Shown: in pieces, positions 1-12,400 of the stretch
Numbering within the stretch: position 1 is the first letter of the stretch
Layout: each line of letters begins with the position of its first letter
Assembly: GCF_900496995.4 (NCBI RefSeq)
Contig: NC_044011.1
Coordinates: forward strand, 13,672,041 to 13,736,040
DNA length: 64,000 nucleotides
Direction of reading: 5' to 3'
From: Aquila chrysaetos chrysaetos
Lineage: Eukaryota; Chordata; Aves; Accipitriformes; Accipitridae
Made by a program: the position numbers and the translations under genes
Notes under the pieces: generated by a model
Told to the model about the DNA's origin: nothing
The model's input: the letters and a program-made list of their open reading frames with translations, nothing else
Database searches by the model: none

Positions 1-489
1 CTGGAAGCCACTGCCTTTCAGGTGCTGGAGCCGATCTGAGGGGAGGTGAGGAGAGATGGGATCCTTTCTTCCTTTTGGTTCTCATCAGCGAAGGCCACTG
101 CTGGTGCAAATTAACTAATACTGCACATTTATGAAAGGAAGCAAGGCTGCCTGTAATACTCTTCCACGCTTTCTTCTAGCAACTGGTCAATGTCAGGTTT
201 GTTTAAGGGTTTTCTTCACCTCTCAATCTCAACTTTGTGCCCTCTGCTTCTCCAAAAAGAAGTGCTAAAGTCGAGGGAGGCTCTGGGCTGGCTCGCTTTT
301 CTCAGAGGAAGGGTTTTTCCTCCTCCTGCTGCTGCGGTCCCTTGTTCCCACACCTCATGGCTCTCCGCATTTCAACGCGGAGCCCGTGCTCCGCAAATAT
401 GGGCGGCAAGCTTTCAAAGAATGCGTCTGTTTATGTTACCTCTCCCCGGCCCAACATCCTGTTTTAGGAAGAACAGCTTCTATAATGAG
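1..489. other. Unique sequence flanking the CpG island
   Basis: No gene is recognised. GC content and CpG frequency rise toward the right end, so this is the shoulder of the adjacent CpG island. A short inverted repeat, CTCCGC at 363-368 and GCGGAG at 377-382, could form a small hairpin, and CTCCGC recurs at 389-394. The minus strand carries a splice-donor-like GAGAG|GTAACA near 436. Two short open frames overlap here in different phases and show no recognisable protein. Confidence 0.5.
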
Positions 490-1210
490 AAGCGGGGGAA
501 AGCGAACAAATGATTCTTCGCGCCAGGGGCGAAGGTCTTCCTCTCCGCCTTAGCCTCTCTTCTGTTTTGGGGGTGGACCCTTACTTTTTCCCCGGAGTTC
601 CCGCCCGGAGAGAGCGGGGGACAAACCCAGCCGCGCTCCCGGCCCAGGCCCGGCGGTGCCCTCCGCCTGCCGAGCCGCAGCCCGAGAGAACGGCAGCCGG
701 CTCGGAGGGGGCTCTCCTGGGGAGCCGTACCGGCTCAGCCGGGGCCTGTCCCCCGGCCCGGAGCCGGGCGGGCACTAGAGGGAGCCGGAGCGGCGGCCGC
801 GGCCCTCCCCGCTCCCGCCGAGCCCCCGCCGCCGCCCGGCCCCGGCCCCGGCCTCCGAGCCGGGGGAGCAGCACCGGGGCTGGCTCCCGGTCACCAAACA
901 ACCCCGGGAAGCTCGCCGTCGGAGCTGGCTGCGCGGTGTCGCTTCGGATTAGCGCTTTTGTTCGGCTGCGGCTCGGGGCCGGCAGCACCCCCGGCTTGCT
1001 TCGTTCCCTCCCGTTTGCAGCTGCCGGGCCCCGGGTACCTGCAGGGCCGCGGCAAGCCCGGGGCAGCCGGCGAGGAGGAGGAGGAGGACCGGCTTGTCGG
1101 CAGAAGAAGCCCGAGAGAGCCCGGACGGAGCCGGGGCTGCCAAACACACGGTTCTGGAAGGCAGCGAGCATCCAGGCACCGAGAAAGGCAAGAGGTTACA
1201 GGCGGGAGAT
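490..1210. promoter_or_regulatory. CpG island, candidate promoter or first exon
   Basis: This is the only long stretch dense in CpG and strongly GC-rich; most of the window is AT-rich and CpG-poor. It contains GC-box-like runs, for example GCCGGGCGGGC near 764-774, and no clear TATA box, as expected of a CpG-island promoter. Such islands usually mark transcription starts, often of widely expressed or developmental genes. The direction is unclear. The minus strand has CTGCAG|GTACCC with the exon side ending at 1039. The plus strand has CCAA|GTATGTG just outside the island, with the exon side ending at 1375. Open frames of 120-235 codons cover it on both strands, as expected when GC-rich DNA has few stop codons, and none encodes a protein I recognise. 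The boundaries are estimates by eye. Confidence 0.7.
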
Positions 1211-3730
1211 GATGTGAAATGTGGCAGGGTATTAGAAGAGGAAGGCCAGGGAGTGGCCACGTCTCTGGAGATGGCAGCAAGGACGGGCTCGCTGCTGGAG
1301 GAGAGAGGGAGCGCCTTGCTGCATACTGAAATGATAATAGACAGCTCGCTTTCAAGAGCCAACCAAAGAAACCAAGTATGTGAAACGTCCTTTCCGGGCT
1401 GGGGCTGTAACAATCTTTGCCGAACGAACGTCAGACCTGCAAAAACATATTCCCGTTGACTTTTGGCAGTGGGAAGAACAAGTTAAACTTCTGCACAGAC
1501 GGTACCTTTCTTCTGGTGACATCAAAGCTCAGAAAAGATGAATAGCCTAAACCCTATCGCTCTCTTGAGAGATCGTTCACTATTATAATCCCAGCTTTGC
1601 CGGGCACGTTTAGAAGCACATGGCTTACCCAGTCTCGCACTTAAGAACAGGAGCCTAGGTCTCTTCCTAGCACCTTGCTTTAAACAGGAGCCTGTGTGTG
1701 TCCGTGTGTCCCGTCCCCCCATACTTTCACCCCTTCCTATTGCCTCTCCTCCAGCAAGCGGCACCATACAGGGTACGGGCAATTATCATTAGGTGAACTC
1801 GCCCGTGGTTCCTTGTTCGCTATTTTGGTCCGGACAGAACATAGATCCTGGGACACGGGCACAGAGAGAGATTAGGTGGTTTAAATCTTATGCCTCGGGC
1901 CCCTCTCCAAGGAAAAGCTGTTGCTAACTTACAGCTGTCTCGTGCTCTCTGTGGAATGAGAGGGAAGTCCATTCAGTCTGGTGAAAATAAACCCACCATC
2001 ATAGCTGGCATTCTCGTTGGTAGTCTCAGTGCAGAGGCCAAGGATTTGAGGGCTGTGACACATGAGGCAGCTCGCTCCTAAAGAGCTTGATCTGGGTTGA
2101 AACGTGTCATCAGAAAAGCATGAGGAGCCTTGTGCTCCCACTGTCAATACAGTACTTGCCCTCTTCACACAGACCGGCTTTCCTTTTCTGTCCTGGCCCT
2201 TTACTGTACATTCATGTTAAAGGAGAAGGACACCCAGTTTCCTCTCGCTAAGCTCAAGGACTCAACCATCAATCCTGCAGCTACCATTTTGCTGTCGCCA
2301 TTTGTCCTTCTCTCCTCCTGTATAAAAGGTTGTGTCCTATCCTGCCTGCTACCTGGCAGGCACCCCGTCATCTCCTTTGCCTGTTCACCCTCCTCCCTTG
2401 TTCCCCAGCTCCTCCTGGGCATGAAGCTGAGTGCTTGTGCTTGTGCTTCTACCTGGGTACAGTGACTCACAGCTGGGCAGACTGTCAAGTGGATGAGCAG
2501 TGAGAAATGGGCTGTTGCACAAACGTCATTCTGCTAACAGCCCGGTGAGGAGGAATTGGGAGTCCCTGCAGACACGACTGCACCATGCTGCACCCCAGGC
2601 AGCAGCCATGATTTTTGCTGTCCTGATTGACGGCTGTCAAGGGACTAAAGAAACTCTCCTTGAGCTTGCCAGCCCTGCAACATCAGCCATTGCAGCATCT
2701 TCTAGCAGACAGACTTCCACGAAGAAAAGTGCTTCTGTTTTGTGAAGCGTTGTTGGCTGGAGGGCTAGAAAAAACAGCGCTCACGTGTTTTATTGTCATT
2801 CTTCACATCACTTAAAATGAAGCTACTACGAGATGTTGCGAAGGGGGACGTTAAATAGAGGAATTAAATCTCATCAGAGAATTTCTCAGCTCACTGACTT
2901 GCCACAGGTGCAGCTCTAAGGATAAAGCAGTTGTCAGGAGCTCTTCCAGGAGCACGGCAGCACTGTAGCTGTGTACATGCTCTGCCATTATCAGCCTTCC
3001 CCTCCAGTTTAGGATCAAGAGTGAGTCTAGGGCTATGCAAGAGGCTATCACAGGCAAGAAGTGTTGACTATAATAAGGCTATTTATCATACGATACGAGA
3101 AAGCAGAAGCTTTCATCATAGAGGCCTGGAGGTTTTTCTCTTTACAGTTTTTATCAACAGGTCTGAGAGTTTATACAGACTCCTCATAAGGGGTGAAATC
3201 TCTGTTGAAGTGGGTTTCATAATCTTCCCGACTTAATTCATTTAATATGGTCAACATAAGCGTAGCACACAGCAAATAGGCCAGAACAACTCTGTGAGGC
3301 GAGAAGGTACAGCGAGTGAGAAGGAGAGACGCAGTGGGGGGATACACCACCAGCAGAAACTGAAATGCAAAGCCTTCTAGAAGAGTTGTCGTCCATCAAA
3401 CTGATTTGCCACCTTACGTCGCCACTGTAATGGTTTCACATTTTGCAAGCTTTTCCTCATGGAGCCTAATCCAACGGCCGCTGGCCCTGTGGCTGAAATT
3501 AAGGAGGTGAATCACCCTGGAGATGACATGCAGGCTTTTTAACTGAAAGAAAAAAAAGGTTAAAAAAAAAAATCAGTCTTAAGTCTCCAAGCTTTCCCAG
3601 GCAATTCTGGGTGGCCTGGTTTGATCTCTTCCCCTTGCATTCGCTGACATAGGTGTTTTCTTGATACAACTTCCACACACTCACTGTGAGTCCTCCTCAG
3701 AGCTAAGCATGCTATGTGTTCATTCTCCAA
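1211..3730. other. Unique non-coding sequence right of the CpG island
   Basis: No gene is recognised. Near 1371-1381 lies a plausible plus-strand splice donor (CCAA|GTATGTG), which could end a first exon starting in the CpG island. A TATA-like TATAAAA occurs near 2330 in pyrimidine-rich DNA but has no other promoter context. A-rich patches at about 3545-3571 come before the pure A tract at 3734. The short open frames overlap on both strands and look like chance. Confidence 0.4.

Positions 3731-3733
<3 letters not shown>

Positions 3734-3775
<42 letters not shown>
3734..3775. repeat. Pure (A)42 tract
   Basis: Forty-two consecutive A residues, the longest homopolymer in the window. Birds have few poly(A)-tailed retroposons and CR1 does not end in poly(A), so a run this long is unusual. 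No AATAAA or ATTAAA lies in the 30 bases upstream, and I see no target-site duplication or parent gene, so a processed pseudogene is not supported. It may be an expanded mononucleotide repeat, and the true length is uncertain because sequencing handles such tracts poorly. Confidence 0.95.
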
Positions 3776-3778
<3 letters not shown>

Positions 3779-5239
3779 TAGAAAAATGTAAGCGAGGGGT
3801 GCTCCAGCGAGGCTGTGTGGACAGCTCTGCAGCGCCCAGCTCCTGCACACCTTCCTCTGAAGGCTATGGAAAGGGTTTTAAATTATATGGTGCCAAGAGA
3901 AGGGGAGGCCTGCAGCTGGTTTTAGTCCTGGGGTAAGAAAGTTAAAAGAATAAAAGAATTACAGGCAGCTCTTTCACGTAGGTGATTAGTGCAAAGGAAT
4001 GTCAGATTCGGCAAAGAAAGTTTGCTTATCAAGCTGCAGATTTATTAAATGCGTTCCAGACTTGCATTGCTTCATTCAAGTTTAACAGAGCTGTAATCTT
4101 AATATGCCCTTTAGCAATTTAATACTCTCTTGTACAAATCATTGGAAAATTTAAAATAGAAAAATATGTCCAGGCTTAACTGTAAGAAGAAGGGAAACTC
4201 TGTACAAAAACAGAGGAGAAAGAATGCATGGGTAAAGCTGAATATTACTGAATATCTTACCACATGTATTATTCTGCTGAGTTATTAGTACGTGCACTCT
4301 CATCTGTGGGCTAAAGGAGGAACTAGCAGTAATAACTTACAGAACAACAATTTTCAGCATCAGGGCTCGAGACTGGCATCACATCATGCCCAGAAATTAC
4401 TCCTCAGGAAACACGTTTTATACATTTTTTTGCCTTCAGAGAACACAAATGTGGGTTTCTTCTTTAAGGAAATGAAAATCAGTTGTTGGTGCTGCTTATA
4501 ACAGACAGGAAATATTGCTGTCAAACACCATACAATTGCTTTCATAATAAAAAGGGATGTAAACATTGAATTGGTACATCACTGAGACATTAAAGACAAT
4601 CTTTGTTGGAGATAGAGAGAGGACAAGCCTGTAAAATGCCTCACTGCTACATAATTATGTGTGAATATAAACAAATCCATAAACATATTTCTGCATAAAT
4701 ATTTTGGGTCTAACACCCTGTGTAAGAAAGTTCCTTTGAGGCTCTCTGTGCCCAAGGTGTGCAAGGGTCTGTCCCAGTTTGGACAAGAGGATGTTATTTA
4801 ATGTTTCCCACATGGGAAAGAAAGGAAGGGCTTTATTTTGTGGTAGTCAGACTGCTTGACTTTTGTTTTTTTAAAGGAGCAAAGGCTCTTAAAGCAGCCT
4901 TCCCAACCAATTAGCTGCATTATAAAAGCATACTCCTGAATCTGTAACTGCCCCGCAGAGGGTTGGACCAGAAGATGCAACGGTGCCTGTTGCATCCTAC
5001 AAGGAGACGTTCCCAGGACAGAATTCAAGTGCAGGAAAGGGATAGTTACGTACGCGATGAGTACATCCATCTCCATGTAGGTACAACTGATGCAAAACTG
5101 TATATAGTACAACACTGTATGCCGGCCACTTCTAATGACACTGAATCATTCTGTCAATCAGTATATTGCTGCCGAACCAGACTGACTGTCAGTAGCCAGC
5201 GTGAGTCAATGATACACACAGATCACAGGGCCTTACAGA
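3776..5239. other. Unique AT-rich sequence
   Basis: No gene, RNA or repeat is recognised. The DNA is AT-rich with several ATTTA and TTTAA clusters around 4030-4180. Short open frames on both strands are interrupted and unconvincing. Confidence 0.4.
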
Positions 5240-5398
5240 GTCTGGGAAGAGCCATTGCTCCCAGAGGACAAACTTACTTGGAACATAGAGGACAGTGGGA
5301 TTACAGGTTTGCCAAAACTCATTAATTGAGTTAAGCAACAGCTGGGACCAGAATCTCCCCTCTCCTGCCCTAGTCACACACTACCAGGCCCTGAGCCA
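5240..5398. mobile_element. MIR-like ancient SINE relic
   Basis: The stretch TTAAGCAACAGCTGGGACCA (5331-5350), followed by AGAATCTCCCCTCTCCTGCC and a CACACTACCAGGCCCTGAGCC ending, follows the order of motifs in the core and 3' half of MIR-type SINEs (…GCTGGGACTAGAAC…CTCCTG…CCACTAGGCC…). These tRNA-derived elements were active early in amniote history and in birds survive only as diverged pieces. The 5' tRNA-like head is not recognisable. It is non-coding. The match is by eye and the limits are approximate; another ancient core-SINE family is possible. Confidence 0.45.
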
Positions 5399-6350
5399 TT
5401 TTTAACAATTATCGTTGCCTTCTACTGGCAACCTCAGACTAACTCTTTCCATACTATTTAAGGGCTGCAGGACTGGATGTGACCTCCTGAATCACTGATC
5501 CCGGTCCCTTCTAATTGGAGGCAACCACATCATATGAGCCTAGTCAGAAATGTCTCAAAGTGAGTGGGGTGGTGGGACGTGTGATGATTTCATCCTTCCA
5601 AATTCCAGAGGCAACACCCAAGCGGTTGTGTCAGTGATCGTCTCTTGCTCAGATGTTACGGGAAGACTACGGTCGCCTGTTAACTAAAGGACTTTGTGCT
5701 GAAAGGTGTTCTGTTTTGCTTGTAATTTTCCTGACGTGGCTATGGAAATGCAAGTGAGGTGGGATCTGGGTAGAGCAGCCGCTCATCTCTCACGCTATGG
5801 TAAGCATCAATGGCACTGAGTACTAAAGAGCAACTTGCCAGCATCTGAGACCTCAGAGAGCCCTACTGAAGCAGAAGCTGGTACAATAAATTGAATATCA
5901 GAAAGATCTGGTGTATGGTAATGGGGCCTGATTTAGGCATGAATGGGTTAGCAATGTCTGCCTTTGAGAGGCACATATTTCATGGCCTCCGTGATACACA
6001 GAATTAATTTCCTGAGCAGGAGGAGAGGGCTTTGATTCTCCTTCTCCATTAGCCTCTATCTCCCCTATCTCCCACTTCTCTATGTGGAAGCATGTCTCCA
6101 TGCCTGCAGGAATGACAGGAGGGAGGACCTGGGCAGGGTCTGTCTCTGCAGGGTGGAGGTCTTAAAGAGGTGAGGGTTTCGGTTTGTTTTTCTTTCTTGT
6201 CATCCGATCCATGTGGTGGGAGGGATGCCCTGTGGGATCAGCTCTCTTGTTTGCTGGGGAGCACACCCTGCAATGCACTTCTGCTACCAGTCCTTCCAGA
6301 GACCATGAGCGTGGAAGCAGCATGGTGTGCCTGAGGTGGGGATAGGTGAC

Positions 6351-6353
<3 letters not shown>
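5399..6353. other. Unique non-coding sequence
   Basis: No gene is recognised. The part near 5460-5560 contains phrases such as GATCCCGGTCCCTTCTAATT that may be another eroded interspersed repeat, but it is too short to assign. The rest leads into the GA microsatellite. Confidence 0.35.

Positions 6354-6431
<78 letters not shown>
6354..6431. repeat. Perfect (GA)39 microsatellite
   Basis: Thirty-nine uninterrupted GA units (CT on the other strand). Long perfect dinucleotide arrays slip easily, so this should be polymorphic in length between individuals. GA/CT arrays can bind GAGA-type factors and can form triplex (H-DNA) structures; whether this one does is not visible from sequence. There is no transposon around it. 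Confidence 0.97.
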
Positions 6432-6432
<1 letters not shown>

Positions 6433-9400
6433 GAGCAGGACTGCCTGGATTTTGAAGGTGGGAGAGAGAAACTAAACCAAGAGGTATAGGGCTGTCACAC
6501 CAGCCTCTCTACAGACCTTAGAGGCAGCTGGGGGCCTGGGTCACCTGGGTGCTGCTTAAAAAGTGCTCTTGGACATGGGCGATATATGAAGGAGTCTGAA
6601 CATGGGCCAGAAGCACAGGGGGGAAAGGATTGGAAAGGGCTTTGGAAAGAAGGGCATGTGCTTGCAGCAGCTATAGAGCCAGAGCTCCTAGCAAGTGTCA
6701 GATTCACCCAGACATGGCAAGGCCCAACAGCATCTTCCACCATGGCATGGCAGAAACAAGCAGGAATTCAGGGCTTTAAGCCTTCCACAGAAACAACCCT
6801 CTTGTGCTGGTGTCCAAAGAAGCTGCCAAAGTACAATGGCAAACAGCTATGTGTTAAAGAACAAAGGCCCCTTAAATATCAAATAGTGTTTTAACTTGCT
6901 CCAAAATGCAGGAATGAAACTGAGTTTCGTGTCACCACTGAATTGTGACAAGCTGCCAACAAAACCTACTTTGGAGAAGCTGGCATGGTTTCCACAGTTG
7001 ATATCCAAAAGCTACATAGAATTATCTGTGGCAACAAAGTGAGGGTAACAAGCAAAAGAGATTCCGTTGTCAGGAGCAGGAAAGGGGAATCACATAGTTC
7101 AGATGTACTGAGGCAGATGATCCCAATAGCTCAGGGGTTTTTTTAAGTCTCGTCTTCAACAAATACCTAACACAAGAATGCATTAAAGCTGCTTTCTCAG
7201 GAAGAAAGAGGCAGATTACTTGCATGCATTGCATGGATCTCATTCACGTAGCATTAATAAGCTGCTAGTATCACTGTAGCTCAAGTACAGGTTATTTCAC
7301 TCACATTTAAATTTTTTAATTTAAAAGTAACACTCTTGTGAGTCCTGCTACTTAGGTTACTATAAATTAGTGTAGGCTAGTAGTCAAGATTTGGAATTCA
7401 GGTTGGGAAAAAGAATTAGTGTTGACCTTTGCAGGAAAACAGTGCAGTCCTGCTTCTAATGGCTCAAGAGGTCAGTCATTCACAGCACGTGGGATGTAAT
7501 TGATCAGTACAGAGAAATTCAGCACATTCCCAAGCAGTTAAATCTGTCGTTCGCTGCGAGGAGCTGCAGTGGTCAGAGGCTTGGGCATGCTCTATGCATC
7601 AGAGTGTGCCCGTGGGCAGACAACATGTTGTGAGCTTTCCTCTCTTTTCATAAGATGCTGGCACACCTGTGGGGGTTAAGGTCAGATAGAACCTTTCAAG
7701 CCACCAAAAAGTACACAGAAGGCTTCCTCCATTTCTGCTGGAGATTTAATCTGGTTATTTCTACATGTGGTTGTGTGAAATTTCTTGGCAAAATTCAGCT
7801 TTTAGGAAGGATATTATAGAATAGAGATTGTGCTGCATCAGCATTCTGTGAAGAGATATTAAAAATAGACATAAATAGGAATGGCAGGTGTTGGTAGCAT
7901 CAGTCTTTAAGTCAATTGCATGTGGTTTCCATAAAGCCCTTTCCTTATGAAAATCAGCGCTAAGAAAATATGATGACTTTTGCACCTACTCTGGAAACAA
8001 AGAGATCGCTGTGCAGGACCTGAGGAAGAGACCTCCTCAGCTGAAAATGATGCAGCGTGCTGGCAGCTCCCATTGCTCTCCCCGTGCCCTCGGCCGGCTG
8101 CTGTCCCTGGCACAGGAGCAGTAGTAGAGTAGCACTGCCTCTCACCTGAGCACTTCTTCCCTTGCAGCTACTTTTACAGTAGGTAGGATTTTTGCCTAGT
8201 TAGAAGGAAGACACAAAGTCCTTCCTCGCACCAAGCGGCACACTCCAGGTAATCCAGGAGCCAGGACGTCAGCTCCCGCTGATCTTCCTTACCTTGCCAC
8301 GTTTTCTCCCAAAGCTGATGACAAAAGGCATGGTGTGACCACAGGCTTGGATGGGAATGATAAGGAGGAATTAAAGAGAAAAATTTTCACATCAGAAACA
8401 ATTTGACATGTGCCCAGCTGGGAGGGTGGTGGCTGGCAGTGGAGTGACAAAGCTGTTCAATGCATGTGGCAGGTCAGTTCTTAAAGCGCATGCGGTGCTG
8501 TGGAGAGTGGCCAGTTTTTCCTACTAGTTTATGTTGCTATATAGAGAAATGGGAGCTATCTCTGCAGCTCAGAACATCAGTACTCATTGCAGGTTGACAG
8601 ACCCAGATGTCTCTCTCAGGCTTCAGGTTCGCAAGCACATCTGTCTGAGAAGAGCGGTAGGTTTGGGGCACTGCAGGCCTCTCCTTGCTCCCCAGGTCTC
8701 TCCAGGACAAATGGTCTGCTAGCACTGGGACAAGACGAGCTTTCCCCCGTGCCTGGGAAACTCTGGTCAGGTGGTGGCACTTCACCAGACTGTGGTAAGG
8801 CCATCCAAGGTAAAGGTGGATTAGGGGAGTCCAGCCTCCAGGATGTTAGGGAGAGACGACTTTCCAAATCTTTAACAGGGAATTCTTCACTACTGTAAGG
8901 AAAATATTGAGCCTGTATCTCCAAGAAAATACTGGCAGTCCAGACAGATCTTCACTATCAGAATGGGTCTATTACAGCTGTGGAAAAAGGTTCCCCCATC
9001 TAAACCACAGACTCACTAAGCCTGCCCACTCTGAGAATCCTGTTAGACATATCAGAAGGTGACCATGGACTGCCAGTTTCCTAATGAATGGTTTCATTTA
9101 GTACACTATTTGAAATGTGAGATCCTGAGATAATGACTCAAGGGTTGCTCAAGAGGACAGGATGCAACCGCTCTGAAAAGCCTCTTTCTGCTCTTTTGCT
9201 GGTAAGATAGCTAATAAACGTCTTCTAGAATGGGGCTCTGGTGCACATTGCCAAAATTCAATTTGTGCATTTGTTCTTCTGAGGCAAAGATGTTGAGTGA
9301 TGAAAACCAAATTGCCAGTGGCAGCTGGGTAAAACCAGTTAATATTCTGTAGTCTGGAATATAGTGCCCATACCTGCATTCCTCCTAGGTGCAGTTCACT

Positions 9401-12400
9401 TAAGCATTTCAGATATCCATTGAGTGAATACTTTGGGGTTTGGAGGTCAGCAGTGATTAAAACAGAAGTGCTCAGAGGCTAGTTTGCAGAACACACTCTT
9501 CGACTGGAGAAAATGAGATGTAAACCAGCACTTTTTCCTGGGGCACAAAAGAGAGAGGATAACTCAAGAGCTTGAACAGTTTGCCTTCTGTTAAAATACA
9601 TGTAGTTCTGTTGGGTGGTTCGGTGGCCAGGGCTCAGCAGCATGCCCTAGCAAGTGAGCTCCCAAGCACAGAACATCTACAATTCACAGCAGCATAGAAG
9701 AGGTCTTCAGCAATTGCACTGTGCACCGCACAGTGGCAACAGTGGTACCACCACTACAACACAGAAATAGCCAATGACAAGATAACTGATCTTGAACAGT
9801 ATATGAGTCACATTTAAATCTTTTGGGGAGTTTTTAACATTCTGAGCCTAAGCATAATGAAAGGGTGCTCCTTCAGTGTAGTGTTTTATCTGAGAACTAG
9901 TGCTGTTTTATTAGTAGTGTGTGGGTACATGGACATGTGATTTCATGAATGTCTCCACTGGACATAAAGGTTTGACCTGGACGGTCCATATTTCAAGGTT
10001 GCTTTGGGTTAGACTGCATACCCCGTCTGGATATGAGATGCTGTACTCATGGTTTTGTCGTTAGGATCATGAAACCTTTCCCTTCAGGTGCTGCATGTCA
10101 GTCCTTCCCCGTGATAGCTCAGCCACAAGTTCCAGCTGGCACTAACAGTCATCAGTAGGTGCAAATGCAAAAGATATGGGCTCTGTTGACATCCTGATCC
10201 ACTGATCTCCACCCTTGGATGTTGCTAGTAGGGATAAGACCTTGGACCAGAATGCTCCCCAGCCTCCTGAGTGGAGTGCAGGCAAATCCACTTGGGTTGT
10301 TGGACTGTGCCATGTGTTGTTCAAAAGCCTTTCACATCTGCTTGCAACAAAATGCCACTTGAGGTAGGTGGCAAAAAAATTGGAGAGGAGCTAAGGATCA
10401 CATTTGCAAGGTCTGATGTTGTAGCTCAGAGGTAGTAGTGGTACTAACAGGAGTTGTGCGCTGCTTCTCTTTGTAAAGAGTTGGTTTCTGGGAGTCTCTG
10501 TGGTGGGATATTCGGACCCGTCACAAACCACTGAGATAGATACGTTCGCTACTAGAACTTCTTCAAGGAAGACGGGAGGATGGTTGAGAGGATGAAGATG
10601 GCAGATTGCTGACCAAATATTGCCTTGATCCAGTGTTTTTTTCTCTGCTGAAAATGAAAGCATCTCTCTTCTGAATGCCAGAATGTTACAGCCCATAAGA
10701 CAGTAACTACTGAGATGAGGACCACCATTATAAACTTACAGAGCAAATGCTACCCAGAGGAAGGAGGAAATGCTGCCAGGACACCTGCCTGTTTGTGACC
10801 ATCACGTTCAGCAAGCAGCCTGTGGCCTGGCAGCTGAAGGAAGGTGGAGACTCATTTGTACCAGGGCCTGGCAATCATCCATGCAGTTCCGTGCAGTCCC
10901 TGGAGTTAGAAACCATCAACTTTTGTGTCAGCAGGAGCAGAGGAGTCAGTCCCATGCTTTCTTGTACTAAAATCTTGAGGAGAGGAGATCCACAACAGAC
11001 AGGCTATGGGGAATCAACATAGGTCGGGTACATCAGTGGGTCTTTCCACAGGAAAGAAGCTTTTCTGTGGGTCGTCCCCAAAGCCACAAGAAAGCCGTAG
11101 CACCTGAGTGAAATGGGTATCTTGGTCAGAGAACAAATGACAACTTTTAGCCTGTGAACTTGATAACCCAAGCTGATGTGAAGTACTATGAAAGGCATAT
11201 GTCAGCTTTAACTAGTTCAGGGTTAGCAGGCTGCAACCCTGCCTATCCATCTGCACATTTCCACTCCAGGTTCCCTTGTACAGCACAGCAGCAAGGGGAG
11301 GTCTGTGCTACTGACCAAGCGGAGCGAAAACAACGGAGCATTTGACCTGCAGTATAGAGATGCTGGTTCCAGTAAGCTTCCTCCCTGCTCTGTAAATTAG
11401 TTTTGAACCTACAAGAGGCTTGATAAGTGACACAGAAGTGGCATGGAAAGTTGACGCATGATTCAAAAGCAAATACACACAGTAAGTAGCTCTCCCTGCA
11501 AAGCTTGCTTGGCTTTTATCCTCACCCCATCACTGCTAGAGCTATTCCGAGTGCTGCCTCCCTCTTCTTCCAAATGATTAAACCCTGACTGTGCTCGGGG
11601 GAGGCGAGGGTGGTTCAAACCATAAATAAAGATGCGAGTCTAAAGGTCAAGCAAGCCAAACTGATATTTCAACACCCAGGTCATACCGGGCTGTACACTC
11701 AGTTGGACTCTGTGTCCAGTGGATATTTATAAAAATTTGCCTCAATTAGTCCATCTAACTCCTTTCTCTCTTCTCAATGTACAACACCAGAAGATGTTAA
11801 CTCTAGTGTTGCTGCTGTATTAACAGCAGTCCTTAGTCTTGTGTTCACACACACACACATAAATCCACACCTGAGTGAGCCAGGTCAGTCTCGTTAGCCC
11901 TATTTTGTAGCTGGGCTTCAGAGTCAAGGTGGGGTGCCAGGCTCAGACAAGAGGTCAGTGAGAGCCCCCAGGTAAGAATTAACACCCCAACCCATGGCAC
12001 AGCATTCTCCAATTTATCAGAGGTTGCTGGGACCATTGTGGAAGGTGGCAGCAACGTTGTGACAGGCAAACATGCAATCAGATGAAAGATTTTTGTTTTC
12101 TTAATTCATAGTCAGTCCCCCAGTGATCACTGGAGGCAGGAGGGGATAAATGCAGATGCAGAAACGGAAGTATTTGCAATTTTGTGCTGAAGCAAGTTTG
12201 TAGCTTTGTGGTTTATTTTCAAGGGTAGGCATTACGCTCACTGAGTTGAGCACAAATTATCTCTAGGTTTGAGTCTGTTCAGTGGAATTGGAGTCACTGG
12301 ATCTGGAGCCAGCCAGCCTGTTATTTGGGGAGGGCAAAGAAGTGGCTGTGTCTGAACTGCCCACCCGATCTTGCCAACACTTCTGTGACCTTTCTCTGGA

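Noticed and set aside
510..1217. 235-codon plus-strand open frame and several long minus-strand frames in the CpG island
   Set aside because: GC-rich DNA has few stop codons, and frames are open on both strands at once. The translations are Arg/Pro/Gly/Ala-rich low-complexity sequence with no family motif.
2325..2340. TATAAAA as a promoter
   Set aside because: It is an isolated motif with no CCAAT or GC box and no open frame or exon downstream that I can support.
3560..3775. Processed pseudogene ending in the A42 tract
   Set aside because: No poly(A) signal lies before the tract, no coding similarity is visible upstream, and no target-site duplication was found.
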